From assembly GCA_900550295.1 (NCBI GenBank), contig URRM01000020.1:1-22194 (forward strand): a stretch of DNA of 22,194 bases. Direction: 5' to 3'. This DNA comes from an uncultured bacterium (GTDB taxonomy: Bacteria > Cyanobacteriota > Vampirovibrionia > Gastranaerophilales > Gastranaerophilaceae). Of this stretch, positions 6,293 to 14,755 are shown piece by piece; position 1 is the stretch's first letter, and every line of letters starts with the position of its first letter. The translations under genes and the position numbers were made by a program. The notes under the pieces are model-generated. The model ran no database searches and was not told the DNA's origin. It was given only the letters and a program-made list of their open reading frames with translations.

Positions 6293-6338
6293 AAAAAAAA
6301 AGAGATTCTGAAACAAGTCCGGAATCTCTTTTTTTTTT
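6293..6338. terminator. Bidirectional intrinsic terminator
   Basis: An A-run leading into AGAGATTC (6301-6308), a 13-base loop, then GAATCTCT (6322-6329) and a T-run to 6338 form a hairpin that works on both strands. It sits between the convergent dehydrogenase gene (stop 6289) and the SH3-like gene (stop 6353). Confidence 0.9.
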
Positions 6339-6352
6339 ATCGATAAAATATT

Positions 6353-7003
6353 TTATTTTATTGCAGGAAACATATTCAATTCGCCGTCATCTGTTCTCCA
6401 ACGCATATAACCTGTTTTTGCAGTATTATTAGTGTCCAAAACAGTTACCAAAGCCCAGTTACCCTTGATTGCAGTAAGTTTAATTTTTACGACCTTTGTT
6501 GTGATTGTGTCTACAATTTGAGAGTTTTCATCAGTTCCGCTGTACAAATCTTTTACTGTTGCTTTTTTATCATCAAAAATGAACAAGCCATATTTTCTGC
6601 CATAAATTCCGTAGAAATTACGCCACATCATAAAGCGCAAGTCTTCGGCTTGAAGCCAACCTGTCAAATGACGTTCTTTATTGTATACAACTTTAATCCA
6701 ATCTTCGGTAAAATCTGTTACTTGGATGAATCCCAGTTCCTTTTTAGGAATGAAAACGCTAAAAAATGAGTATTCGTTACCGCTTGAAGCTTTGAATTTT
6801 TCATAGTCCCAATTTGCTTCGTAAATAACTTTTGATTTTGCATCAGCCTTTTCGTGAATTACAACGTGCTTTGGCACTTGGTACATACCAATTGCTGTGT
6901 GTTGCAAGGATTCTGATGAAACAGGCATTGTTTCCATATTTGCGTTTGCTGGTAAAATTAACCCGAATACCATTAATGATAAAGTAATAAATAGTTTTTT
7001 CAT
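6353..7003 (-). CDS. Secreted protein with two SH3-like segments
   Basis: The protein has a signal peptide at residues 1-21 (ANA before the cut). Two repeats of bacterial SH3 style follow: the first runs from VIHEKADAKSKVIYE (about 48-62) to WIKVVY and TGWLQAEDL, the second from VKDLYSGTDENSQIVD to WALVTV and TGYMRW. The alternating pattern of a residues-at-start strand, a W-x-x-V strand and a G-W/Y strand is typical of SH3b-type folds that bind peptidoglycan or other ligands outside the cytoplasm. No catalytic domain is present. A TAGGAG ribosome site precedes the ATG. It lies downstream of pheT, separated by a strong hairpin, so whether it shares that transcript is unclear. Its exact ligand is unknown. 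Confidence 0.72.
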   Translation of the reverse strand: MKKLFITLSLMVFGLILPANANMETMPVSSESLQHTAIGMYQVPKHVVIHEKADAKSKVIYEANWDYEKFKASSGNEYSFFSVFIPKKELGFIQVTDFTEDWIKVVYNKERHLTGWLQAEDLRFMMWRNFYGIYGRKYGLFIFDDKKATVKDLYSGTDENSQIVDTITTKVVKIKLTAIKGNWALVTVLDTNNTAKTGYMRWRTDDGELNMFPAIK

Positions 7004-7030
7004 AATTAAATTACTCCTAATAATATAGTA

Positions 7031-7061
7031 AGGCTCATCTGAACATTGTTCAGATGAGCCT
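7031..7061 (-). terminator. Perfect 15-base inverted repeat after pheT (terminator or leader hairpin)
   Basis: AGGCTCATCTGAACA and its exact reverse complement are separated by a single T. It begins 6 bases after the pheT stop and ends about 13 bases before the ribosome site of the SH3-like gene, so it is placed to end the pheT transcript or to act in the next gene's leader. On the minus strand it is followed by TTACTATATTATT, not a clean T-run, so termination is probable but not certain. Confidence 0.6.
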
Positions 7062-7066
7062 ATAAG

Positions 7067-9529
7067 TTATTCTCTGAATGAAATTTCGCTGTATGCTTTT
7101 TGCAAGCCTGTTTTTACTGCAGACATTTGTTTTTCAATAACATCTTCTGTCAAAGTAGCGTTTGCATCTTGCATTTTAATTCTAAAAGCAACACTCTTGA
7201 AGCCTTCTTTTATGTGTTCACCTTGGTAAACGTCAAAGATTTCAGAGCCTTTGAACAAGTTACCTTGTGCAGATTTTTTGATAACCTTTTGAATATCTGC
7301 AAATGTAACATCTTCAGGAATTACGAAAGCCATATCTCTTTGAACTTCCGGATGTTGTGGTAATGGTTTGAATTTAGCCACAGTTTCATGCATACAAGAT
7401 AAAATTTCGTCTAAGTTTACCTCAAAAATGTACGCATCTTGGTTCAATTTCATTTTATCCTTCAACAATGGGTGAATTTGACCAAAGAAACCGATGTTTT
7501 TAGGTTGTTTGCCAAGCATAACAAGTTTTGCTGTTTTGTATGGGTGCATAAAACTTACATCTTCGCAAGCGTGAATTTGAATTCTGTTTTCAAGACCTAA
7601 TTCTGATAACAATTTTTCAAACACACCTTTTAATGTGTAAAAATCAGTTTTTTGAACGTTTTGCCATTTTGAATTTTCGATGTCGCCTGAAATAATACCT
7701 GCAAGAGTTTTAATTTCAGAAACACCAGCATTTTCGTGAGTTGTTTCTTGGTCTTTCAAGTAAATTCTACCGATTTCGTAAGCCCAGTAATTCTTTTGAC
7801 CGTTGTCGTAATTGTTTTTAAAACAGCTTAAAACGTTTGCTGACATACATTGACGAAGCATTGAGTAGTCTTCGCTTGCTGCGTTTGCAACTTTTACGGC
7901 TTTTGAATCATCGTAAGTCATCATAAATTGGTCTAATAAAGATTTGCCTATTAATGAAGTTGTAGCGATTTCATTCAAACCGCAAGAGCGCATAATATCG
8001 TGAATTCTAGCTGTTGTTTTTTCTTCTAAAGTAATTGTTGGTGTTCCGTTCTTTTCTGGTAAAGTCGGAGCAACTTTGTCATATCCGTAAATTCTTGCTA
8101 TTTCTTCGATTAAGTCGATTTCTCTGTAAACATCATCAACTCTGAAAGAAGGAACTTCAATTTTTGCTGCAATTTCGTTTTTGCCTAAAATTATAAATCC
8201 TAATTTTTCAAGAATTGTTAACGCTTTTTCAGCAGGAATTTCAACACCAAGGATACGTTTTAATTCTGAGTATCTTAATGTGATTGGATCAATTTTATTA
8301 GTATCATCGCCAGTTTTTACAAGTCCATCAATTTTAGCATCTGCGTATTCTGCCAAAAGTTGCATTGCACGCATCAAGGCTTGATTTACAGCGCCGATAT
8401 CAATACCACGTTCAAATCTTGCACTTGCTTCTGAACGGTAGCCAACGCTTCTTGCACTTTTTCTGTTAGCAGAAGGTACAAAGTAAGCAGCTTCTAATGC
8501 GATAGATGTTGTATTATCATCGATTTCTGAATTTGCACCGCCAAAAACACCGCCTAAACATACAGGAGCTTCTTTTGTTGCAATTAAAACGCTGTCGTGA
8601 GTTAAGTTTCTTTCAACTTCGTCTAAAGTTACAAGTTTTTCGCCTTCGTTTGCACGTCTTACGCACAAGTAGTTGTTTAATTTGCTTCTGTCAAAAGCGT
8701 GTAGAGGTGTTCCAAGTTCTAAAAGAACGTAGTTTGTAATATCTACAACATTGTTGATAGCTCTCATACCTGATGCAACAAGCCTTTTTTGCATCCAATC
8801 AGGAGATTTTTTGATTTTAACGTTGCTCAATAAACCTAAAGAGTAATATTTGCAAACATCTGTATCTTTAATTTCAACTTCAAAGTCGTCATTTCCGTAT
8901 TCTACAGTGGCTTCAAGAGGTGAATATTTTAAATGTTTATCAAAAATTGCGCATAATTCACGAGCAACACCTATGATAGACATTTGGTCGCCTCTGTTAG
9001 CTGTTGGCGCAACATTTAAAACGATATCTTCTTCAATGCCTAAAACTTCTTCCAAGTTTTTACCAAGTTCAATGTTATCGATAAATCTGTTTAAAATTAA
9101 GATGCCGTCTTCTTCTTGATAATTTCTGTCGCTTAAACCAAGTTCATCTGCAGAACATAGCATACCTTGTGATTCAACACCTCTGATAACTGCAGGTGTT
9201 AGTGTAAAACTTTCGCCTGTTTTGCGGTCTAAAACTTCTGAACCTACTGATGCGTAAGGAATAATTTGACCTTCTTCAATATTTTGAGCCCCACAAACAA
9301 CTGTTTTCACTTCGCTACCGATGTTTACATCTACTAAGTGAAGTTTGTCAGCATTTGGATGTTGATTAATTTTTTCGATTTTTGCTGTAATAATATTTTT
9401 GAATTTTGGCTTAATATAGTCAATTTCTTCAACTTCTAATCCGCTCATCGTAAGTTCATGAGCAATTTGTTTTTCATCAATTCCGTCTAAATCAACGAAA
9501 TCTTTTAACCAGTTAAGCGATACTTGCAT
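7067..9529 (-). CDS. pheT: Phenylalanine-tRNA ligase beta subunit
   Basis: PheT is the large subunit of the (alpha-beta)2 enzyme that charges tRNA-Phe. The 820-residue protein has all expected parts: N-terminal MQVSLNWLKDFV, the tRNA-binding OB fold (about 45-150, with HPNADKLHL), the B3/B4 region with NRGDQMS and VDITNYVLLELGTPLHAFD (about 265-285), the B5 and catalytic-like core, and the C-terminal FDX-ACB anticodon-binding domain (about 725-820, HPEVQRDMAFV). An AAGGAG ribosome site lies inside the end of the phosphohexomutase gene, which it overlaps by 17 bases. The alpha-subunit gene pheS, commonly directly upstream, is absent from this window. Divergent from this operon is prephenate dehydratase, a phenylalanine biosynthesis gene. 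Confidence 0.96.
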   Translation of the reverse strand: MQVSLNWLKDFVDLDGIDEKQIAHELTMSGLEVEEIDYIKPKFKNIITAKIEKINQHPNADKLHLVDVNIGSEVKTVVCGAQNIEEGQIIPYASVGSEVLDRKTGESFTLTPAVIRGVESQGMLCSADELGLSDRNYQEEDGILILNRFIDNIELGKNLEEVLGIEEDIVLNVAPTANRGDQMSIIGVARELCAIFDKHLKYSPLEATVEYGNDDFEVEIKDTDVCKYYSLGLLSNVKIKKSPDWMQKRLVASGMRAINNVVDITNYVLLELGTPLHAFDRSKLNNYLCVRRANEGEKLVTLDEVERNLTHDSVLIATKEAPVCLGGVFGGANSEIDDNTTSIALEAAYFVPSANRKSARSVGYRSEASARFERGIDIGAVNQALMRAMQLLAEYADAKIDGLVKTGDDTNKIDPITLRYSELKRILGVEIPAEKALTILEKLGFIILGKNEIAAKIEVPSFRVDDVYREIDLIEEIARIYGYDKVAPTLPEKNGTPTITLEEKTTARIHDIMRSCGLNEIATTSLIGKSLLDQFMMTYDDSKAVKVANAASEDYSMLRQCMSANVLSCFKNNYDNGQKNYWAYEIGRIYLKDQETTHENAGVSEIKTLAGIISGDIENSKWQNVQKTDFYTLKGVFEKLLSELGLENRIQIHACEDVSFMHPYKTAKLVMLGKQPKNIGFFGQIHPLLKDKMKLNQDAYIFEVNLDEILSCMHETVAKFKPLPQHPEVQRDMAFVIPEDVTFADIQKVIKKSAQGNLFKGSEIFDVYQGEHIKEGFKSVAFRIKMQDANATLTEDVIEKQMSAVKTGLQKAYSEISFRE

Positions 9530-10898
9530 TTCTTATATTCTCCTTAAATTCTTCTAATTTTTCTAAACTATCACATTCGATGTAAATTCTAAGCAAAGGT
9601 TCAGTCCCGCTAGGGCGAACTAAAATCCAACTTCCATCTTCGAAATATAATTTTACACCGTCAATTTTGTTGATACGTGTAACGTTGTATCCGCCAAGTT
9701 CTTTTAAATTTTCAGCTTTTTCAAGTTTTTCTTTTACTTGGTCTTGATTGTCTAACTTGCTGTCAATTCTATCATTGTAGAATTTTGAACCAATAAATTT
9801 ATATAGATCTTCTTGAAGTTGAACAAGAGATTTGTGTTCGTAAGCCATAGCTTCAAGAATTAATAAATTTGCTAAAATACCATCTTTTTCAGGAATATGT
9901 CCTTGAATAGAAAGTCCGCCAGAATCTTCACCTGCAATGATTGGATTGTATTTTCTCATTGCTTCACCGACGTGTTTAAAACCAACGGCAGTTTCTACAA
10001 GTTCTGTGTTAGTTTTTTTAGCCATTAAATCTAAAAGTGTGCTACCACCAACAGTCTTAACAAGAGAACCTGTCAGCCCTTTATTTTTTGTTAGGTGTAA
10101 CAATAAAATAGCCATAATTTCATTTGGTGTAACGTAGTTACCGTTTTCATCAATAACACCGTATCTATCGCCGTCACCATCATTTGCAAAACCCACATAT
10201 CCGTGTTTTTTCTTAATAATTTCGATTAATTCTTGCATATATTGAGGTTTTGGTTCAGGCATTCCGCCACCAAAATTAGGATCGTGTTTCATATGCAAAC
10301 TTTTAAATTTGATGCCGTGTTCTTTTAAAATTTTGTCAAAATATCCTATTGTAGCAGAATACAAGCCATCAAAAATAATGTCTATTTTGGCTTTTTTTAT
10401 TCTGTCAAAGTCTATTAAAGTTTCTAAGTGTTTGAAATAATCTTTTGTAAAATCATAATATTCAAATGAACCGTGAATACTGTTTTCAATGCTTTCGCCA
10501 ATATTTTTAACAATTTCATCAGTAATTTCACTTGTTGCAGGACCTGCATAATCAGGTATAAATTTTAAACCTAAATATTTTGGTGGGTTATGGCTTGCTG
10601 TAAACATTATTGCACAAGCATCCAAGTGTTTTGCACTGTATGCTAACACCGGTGTTGGCACAACTTTTTTGCTATAAAGTACAGAAAATCCTTTTTGAAC
10701 AAGAGTGTCCGCACAAAGTTTTGAGTATACATCTGCCATGTTTCTTGGATCATATCCAATGATAATTTTTTTGTCTAATCCAAAATTGTCTGAAATATAC
10801 TTAGCTATTGCATTTGTTGCAAGAGTTACATTCTCTGAATTAAAATCTTCACCTACAACGGCTCTCCAACCGTCAGTCCCAAATTTGATATTTGTCAT
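9513..10898 (-). CDS. Phosphoglucomutase/phosphomannomutase family protein
   Basis: An alpha-D-phosphohexomutase of 461 residues, it moves phosphate between C1 and C6 of a hexose for wall, polysaccharide or glycogen precursors. All four signature sites are present: the phosphoserine loop TASHNPP with S102, the metal loop DGDGDR (240-245), the sugar-binding GEDSGG (323-328) and the phosphate-binding RPSGTEP (428-434). The N-terminal KFGTDGWRA (5-13) is also typical. Glucose, mannose or glucosamine phosphate cannot be told apart safely; the sequence style favours a phosphogluco/phosphomannomutase over GlmM. An AAGGGA ribosome site precedes the ATG. It is transcribed with pheT, whose start it overlaps. 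Confidence 0.92.
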   Translation of the reverse strand: MTNIKFGTDGWRAVVGEDFNSENVTLATNAIAKYISDNFGLDKKIIIGYDPRNMADVYSKLCADTLVQKGFSVLYSKKVVPTPVLAYSAKHLDACAIMFTASHNPPKYLGLKFIPDYAGPATSEITDEIVKNIGESIENSIHGSFEYYDFTKDYFKHLETLIDFDRIKKAKIDIIFDGLYSATIGYFDKILKEHGIKFKSLHMKHDPNFGGGMPEPKPQYMQELIEIIKKKHGYVGFANDGDGDRYGVIDENGNYVTPNEIMAILLLHLTKNKGLTGSLVKTVGGSTLLDLMAKKTNTELVETAVGFKHVGEAMRKYNPIIAGEDSGGLSIQGHIPEKDGILANLLILEAMAYEHKSLVQLQEDLYKFIGSKFYNDRIDSKLDNQDQVKEKLEKAENLKELGGYNVTRINKIDGVKLYFEDGSWILVRPSGTEPLLRIYIECDSLEKLEEFKENIRNASIA

Positions 10899-10918
10899 TT
10901 TTATTCCCTTTTGGTAAG

Positions 10919-10947
10919 ATTATAATAAAAACAAGGAGAATTATCAA
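10919..10947 (-). promoter_or_regulatory. Promoter of the phosphohexomutase-pheT operon, overlapping the pheA start
   Basis: On the minus strand, TTGATA (10947-10942, 5 of 6 to consensus), a 17-base spacer and a perfect TATAAT (10924-10919) give a strong promoter. Its -35 box overlaps the first codon of prephenate dehydratase. The core ATTATAAT (10919-10926) is palindromic and so also offers TATAAT to the plus strand for pheA, though with a poor -35. The whole gap between the two divergent genes is only 48 bases. Confidence 0.65.
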
Positions 10948-11810
10948 TGAATTTTTTATCAGACGTTATGCGAATTGCTTTTTTAGGACCTGGGGGTTCT
11001 TATGCTGAGATAGCAAAAGACGAATTTAAGGATAAGTACGACATTTATCCTGAGGAAAAGCCTTTGAATATGATAAGCCGTGTAATTGATTTTGTTGATG
11101 ATAATCCTCAATCAATTGGTGTTATTCCGATTGAAAACTCGATTGAAGGTGCAGTTAGAGAATCAAGTGATTGCTTGATTAAGACAAAAAATCCTAATAT
11201 TAGAATTTTGTCTGAATTGGTTATTCCTATTCATCATTGCTTGCTATCTAAAGTTACCGAACTTTACAGCATTACAGGTGTAATTTCTCACCCTCAAGCA
11301 TTGGCACAATGTCACAATTTTATTTCAACTCAATTGCCAATGAATTTAGATATTGTTAGAGCTTCAAGTACTGCCGAAGCTGCTCGTATGTTGGATGCTT
11401 ACAATTTGACTTATTCTGCAATCGGAAGCAAAAAGACAGCTCAATTGTACAATTTGAATATTATTTGTGAAAATATTAATGACGAACCAAATAACCAAAC
11501 ACGTTTTGCCTTAATTGGTGATTATGAAACTCCAATTACAGGCAATGACAAGACAAGTATTGCATTTTCTACCGAAAACAAGTCTGGTGCTTTGCTAGAA
11601 ATGTTAGAAATCTTCTTTAAGCACAACATCAATATGTCTTACATTGATTCACGTCCTTCAAAAACTAAATTTGGTGAATATACATTCTATGTTGATTTTG
11701 ATGGACATTGCAACGAAGAAAAAATACATAATGCATTAGAAGAAATCAAATCAAAAGCAAAATTTTATAGATTCGTAGGTTCATACGAAAAACACCACAT
11801 GGCTGAATAG
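10947..11810 (+). CDS. pheA: Prephenate dehydratase with ACT domain
   Basis: It converts prephenate to phenylpyruvate, the committed step to phenylalanine. Residues 8-190 form the dehydratase domain: AFLGPGGSY (11-19), IPIENSIEGAV (60-70), ISHPQALAQC (113-122), STAEAA (141-146) and the catalytic TRF motif (185-187). Residues 200-280 are the ACT domain for phenylalanine feedback, with GALL (214-217) and DSRP (234-237). The second motif is ESRP in most homologues, so Asp for Glu is a mild change. No chorismate mutase domain is fused. The ribosome site AAGGAG sits 6 bases before the ATG at 10947 and supports it over the Met at residue 8. It is divergent from the pheT operon. Confidence 0.94.
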   Translation: MNFLSDVMRIAFLGPGGSYAEIAKDEFKDKYDIYPEEKPLNMISRVIDFVDDNPQSIGVIPIENSIEGAVRESSDCLIKTKNPNIRILSELVIPIHHCLLSKVTELYSITGVISHPQALAQCHNFISTQLPMNLDIVRASSTAEAARMLDAYNLTYSAIGSKKTAQLYNLNIICENINDEPNNQTRFALIGDYETPITGNDKTSIAFSTENKSGALLEMLEIFFKHNINMSYIDSRPSKTKFGEYTFYVDFDGHCNEEKIHNALEEIKSKAKFYRFVGSYEKHHMAE

Positions 11811-11830
11811 CACGTGGTGTTTAAAAAAAA
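11788..11830 (-). terminator. Terminator of the dacB operon, overlapping the end of pheA
   Basis: AAACACCAC (11790-11798) and GTGGTGTTT (11814-11822) form a 9-base stem with a 15-base loop. On the minus strand the stem ends in a T-run (GTGTTTTTC), as expected for the end of the leftward operon. On the plus strand it is followed by A residues only, so it is less suited to end pheA. Confidence 0.6.
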
Positions 11831-11847
11831 TAATTTAAAGATGCTTG

Positions 11848-13203
11848 CTAGAATTTGCTATAAGCTGTTTTTATAATAAATTCTTCAAGCATTTTTTTAT
11901 CGCTTTCGCTTGATTTGCCGTCATTTATATAAATGCTAAATGCATAATTTTTACCACTTTTGGCTGTCATTATGCCTGTAATTCCGCTTATGTTAGCAAG
12001 TGTTCCTGTTTTAGCCCAAAGTTTGCCTTGCATATTGAAAAATCTGTTTGCCAAAGTTCCTTCTTTTGGCTTAGTTAGCATTGATTCAAGTTTTTCTAAT
12101 CCAAAAATTTTGGTTGTTGTAACCATATAATCAGTCATAAAGTTTGCAGTTACTAGGTTGTTTTTTGAAACTCCACTACCGTCAGTTAATCTGATTTTTG
12201 TACAATCAAGCTTGTTTATTGAACAGTATGTGTTAAACATTGCAATTGCTGAAATGGCACTACCTGTACCATTTACGTGTTTTCCACCAGCAAGTTTAAA
12301 TACTGTTTCTGCCACTAAATTGTTGCTGTTTTTCAAAACATCAACAGTAGCCATACTGATTGGGTGTTTTATTTCTGCTACTTTTACCGCTCCTTTTGGT
12401 AGTTTTGCTCTTGGATATTTGCCGTAATAACCTAATTTTGCTTTAGTAAAGGTATCATCCATTCTTAATAAGAAGTATCTTCTTAAGTAATTTACAGGAA
12501 TTTGAATTTTAACTGTTTGAGCAACAGGACCTGAAACGGTTAGTGAATCAGGTGAAATATAATTTTCTCTGGTAAAATCAACTTTAGTTTCCTTCAAGGT
12601 TGTTTTTGTTTGATTTATGAAGGTTGTTGGGTAGAAAATGCCGGTGAATATATCAGCCGGTGAACCTACTTTTGTTGGGTTAACAATGATTGTGTATAAG
12701 TTTTTATCCAAATTGTATGAACCAAATTTTGGCATTAATTTGTTTAAATCATCGTCCCATTGCCAACCTTCTCCCCAATTTTGGTTGTCTAAAATTGTGT
12801 CATCAATATATAAATTTTTGATTTCAGATTTTTTAGCTAAGCCAAGTTGTGAAACCAAGTTGAATAAATCTTTTGTTGTTAAATAAGGATCTGCGCCTAA
12901 AACTAAGTAATAATCTCCTGTTTTAGTTTTATAAATACTTGTTGAAAAGTTATAATCTTCGCCAAGAACAGTTAGAGATGGTAAATAAGTTAAAAGTTTT
13001 TGTGTTGATGCAGGTGATGTTGGAATTTCCGAATTCAACTCTGCCACTGATTTACCTGTATCTAAATCTTTTATTGATACTGAAACTGCGCCTTTGTGAA
13101 TGCCTGAACGGTGAATATCTTTGTTGAATAATCCGCTATCCATTGCATGAACGCTTTGTGTAAATAAAATTATTGAAAATAATGTGAATAATATCTTTTT
13201 CAT
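11848..13203 (-). CDS. dacB: D-alanyl-D-alanine carboxypeptidase/endopeptidase, PBP4 type
   Basis: A class C low-molecular-weight penicillin-binding protein that trims peptidoglycan peptides outside the cytoplasm. Counting from the start chosen here, a signal peptide covers 1-20 (VHA before the cut) and the three active-site motifs are S66-TQ-K69 (SxxK), S293-N-N295 (SxN) and K398-T-G400 (KTG). The long stretch between the first two motifs is the insert typical of PBP4. A frame extends upstream to an ATG at 13212, but the AAAGGA ribosome site touches that codon, whereas it lies 9 bases from the ATG at 13203, giving MKKILFT, a proper signal start. The 451-residue product is normal. It is last in the operon behind the amidase gene, whose stop is 2 bases away. 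Confidence 0.92.
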   Translation of the reverse strand: MKKILFTLFSIILFTQSVHAMDSGLFNKDIHRSGIHKGAVSVSIKDLDTGKSVAELNSEIPTSPASTQKLLTYLPSLTVLGEDYNFSTSIYKTKTGDYYLVLGADPYLTTKDLFNLVSQLGLAKKSEIKNLYIDDTILDNQNWGEGWQWDDDLNKLMPKFGSYNLDKNLYTIIVNPTKVGSPADIFTGIFYPTTFINQTKTTLKETKVDFTRENYISPDSLTVSGPVAQTVKIQIPVNYLRRYFLLRMDDTFTKAKLGYYGKYPRAKLPKGAVKVAEIKHPISMATVDVLKNSNNLVAETVFKLAGGKHVNGTGSAISAIAMFNTYCSINKLDCTKIRLTDGSGVSKNNLVTANFMTDYMVTTTKIFGLEKLESMLTKPKEGTLANRFFNMQGKLWAKTGTLANISGITGIMTAKSGKNYAFSIYINDGKSSESDKKMLEEFIIKTAYSKF

Positions 13204-13205
13204 AT

Positions 13206-14018
13206 CTAACATTCCTTTACGTCATAACTTTTGTGAACATCTTTCAAAACTGTACATTTTGCTCTGAAATCATTTTGCTCATCAATATCTAATGTGGCGA
13301 AAATAGCACCTTCATCGGATGTAATTTCAGCTAAATTATCACCTTTGTAATTAATAATTGTAGATTTACCAAGGTTAAACTCTCCGTGTTCAATAGCTCC
13401 GGATTGAGTTAGAGCTATGAAATAGCATTGGTTTTCTACAGCTCGTGAGTGAGTCATTGAAACCCAAGGAATTTCTTTTTTTGAACCCCACGCCGCCATA
13501 TTTGCCATCAAATCAACTCCTTTGTATGCATATGCTCTGTATATTTCAGGAAATCTGATGTCATAACAAATTGTTAAGCCTACTCTAACACCTTCAATAT
13601 CTACTATTACAGGGTTTGAACCTTCTGTAATATATGTACCTTCCTTGTCGCCGTAATATGAAAATAAATGGCACTTGTCATAAGTTGCAATCAGTTCGCC
13701 TTTTCTATTTATTACAGGGCAAGTGTTGAACATTTTGCCATCCTTTTTTGTAATAAAACTACCGCCGACAATATTTACATTATGTGTTTTTGCAAGTTCT
13801 GATAAAGTTCTTATAACTTCACTATCATCAAGAGTTTCTGCTGATTCAGGGAAATATTCACAAGCCCATCCTACTGTCCAAACCTCCGGCAAAAATATAA
13901 TGTCTGTTTCAGGTTTTGCGTTGTTATTGATTAAATTTTTTATTTTTTCTATATTTTGTTTTTTATCCCCAAGCACAGATGACATTTGGATTGCCATCAC
14001 ATTTATTTTTTTTGTCAT
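13206..14018 (-). CDS. Carbon-nitrogen hydrolase (nitrilase superfamily, omega-amidase-like)
   Basis: The 270-residue protein has the Glu-Lys-Cys triad of the superfamily: E45 in FLPEVW, K115 in YDKCHLF and C151 in ICYDIRFPE, with DIRFPE typical of the Nit/omega-amidase branch. Such enzymes hydrolyse small amides, for example alpha-ketoglutaramate or deaminated glutathione, in the cytosol, releasing ammonia. The exact substrate is not readable. It starts inside the stop of the acyltransferase gene (ATGA overlap), so the two are translationally coupled, and it ends 2 bases before the dacB start. It has no signal peptide despite lying among envelope genes, and a direct role in wall metabolism is not implied. 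Confidence 0.86.
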   Translation of the reverse strand: MTKKINVMAIQMSSVLGDKKQNIEKIKNLINNNAKPETDIIFLPEVWTVGWACEYFPESAETLDDSEVIRTLSELAKTHNVNIVGGSFITKKDGKMFNTCPVINRKGELIATYDKCHLFSYYGDKEGTYITEGSNPVIVDIEGVRVGLTICYDIRFPEIYRAYAYKGVDLMANMAAWGSKKEIPWVSMTHSRAVENQCYFIALTQSGAIEHGEFNLGKSTIINYKGDNLAEITSDEGAIFATLDIDEQNDFRAKCTVLKDVHKSYDVKEC

Positions 14019-14719
14019 TTTTGTTTTTTGTATGCCTCTTTAAACGCTTCCGAAGCTTTTTTGTCTAACTCTAAAAGAGCTTCTTTTAATTTTTGTTTTA
14101 CTCGAATATCTTCTTCAACATCCGCATCTTCTGAAATGAATATAGGTTCACCATAAAGGTTTACGAATTTTGTGAAACCCATAGGAATTTCAAAGTTATC
14201 CCAAGTGGGAAGTTTTAAAAGACTTTTGTTAGGTGAATACCAAGTCATCGGAATAATTGCGGCACCTGTTTTTTTAGCAACCTTGATTACGCCGTTTTTG
14301 ATTTCGTGATAAGGTCCTGCCGGTCCATCCACCATAATTGCAACATTTTGACCTTCTTTTAATCTGTCAATCATTTGCAATGTTGCCTGAATTCCGCCTT
14401 TTCTTCTGTCGCCTTTGTTATCTTTTGAGCCTCTAACAGTGTTGAATCCCCACTTTTGAACAACTCTTGCAATAATTTCACCATCGTCAGAACGGCTGAT
14501 TAATATATTAACGTTTTTTCTTTTTTCAAATGGAATGCCGTGTAAGCTACATTGTTTTGCATGCCACATTGCGAATATAACGTTTTGCTCTTGTTCAGGG
14601 TAGTTTATGTTTCTGATTTCAATCATTTTTTCTAACACTCTAAAAAGAGCATAAACTCCATTAGATGCTACACCTACCGCTTTTTGTTTATCAATATGTA
14701 ATGCTTTTAGTATATCCAT
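14015..14719 (-). CDS. DUF374 / lysophospholipid acyltransferase-like protein
   Basis: The 234-residue protein belongs to the DUF374 group, related to LpxL/PlsC-type acyltransferases. Seen are AMWHAKQ (about 51-57, candidate catalytic His), ISRSDDGEIIARV (74-86), GFNTVRGS (91-98), RRKGG (105-109), VDGPAGP (130-136) and VIKVAKKTGAAIIPM. The group is thought to act on lipid A or phospholipids at the inner membrane; the substrate is unproven. A frame reaches back to a TTG at 14737, but ATG at 14719 is preferred: a TATAAT ends 6 bases before it, and no ribosome site is visible. This suggests a leaderless transcript, in addition to any read-through from the kinase gene. It overlaps the amidase gene by 4 bases. 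Confidence 0.8.
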   Translation of the reverse strand: MDILKALHIDKQKAVGVASNGVYALFRVLEKMIEIRNINYPEQEQNVIFAMWHAKQCSLHGIPFEKRKNVNILISRSDDGEIIARVVQKWGFNTVRGSKDNKGDRRKGGIQATLQMIDRLKEGQNVAIMVDGPAGPYHEIKNGVIKVAKKTGAAIIPMTWYSPNKSLLKLPTWDNFEIPMGFTKFVNLYGEPIFISEDADVEEDIRVKQKLKEALLELDKKASEAFKEAYKKQK

Positions 14720-14725
14720 AGTCGT

Positions 14726-14755
14726 ATTATACAACAAAATTAATTTATTAGTTAA
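14726..14755 (-). promoter_or_regulatory. Possible promoter giving a leaderless acyltransferase mRNA
   Basis: On the minus strand, TTAACT (14755-14750, 4 of 6), an 18-base spacer and a perfect TATAAT (14731-14726) put the expected transcription start at or within a base or two of the ATG at 14719. It lies in the gap just after the histidine kinase stop. Confidence 0.45.

Noticed and set aside
10899..10946. T-box or phenylalanine leader peptide controlling pheT or pheA
   Set aside because: Only 48 bases separate the divergent genes, and no Phe-rich short frame or T-box sequence is seen.
12158..12427. Plus-strand frame opposite dacB
   Set aside because: Antisense to a gene with all three penicillin-binding motifs; no ribosome site.
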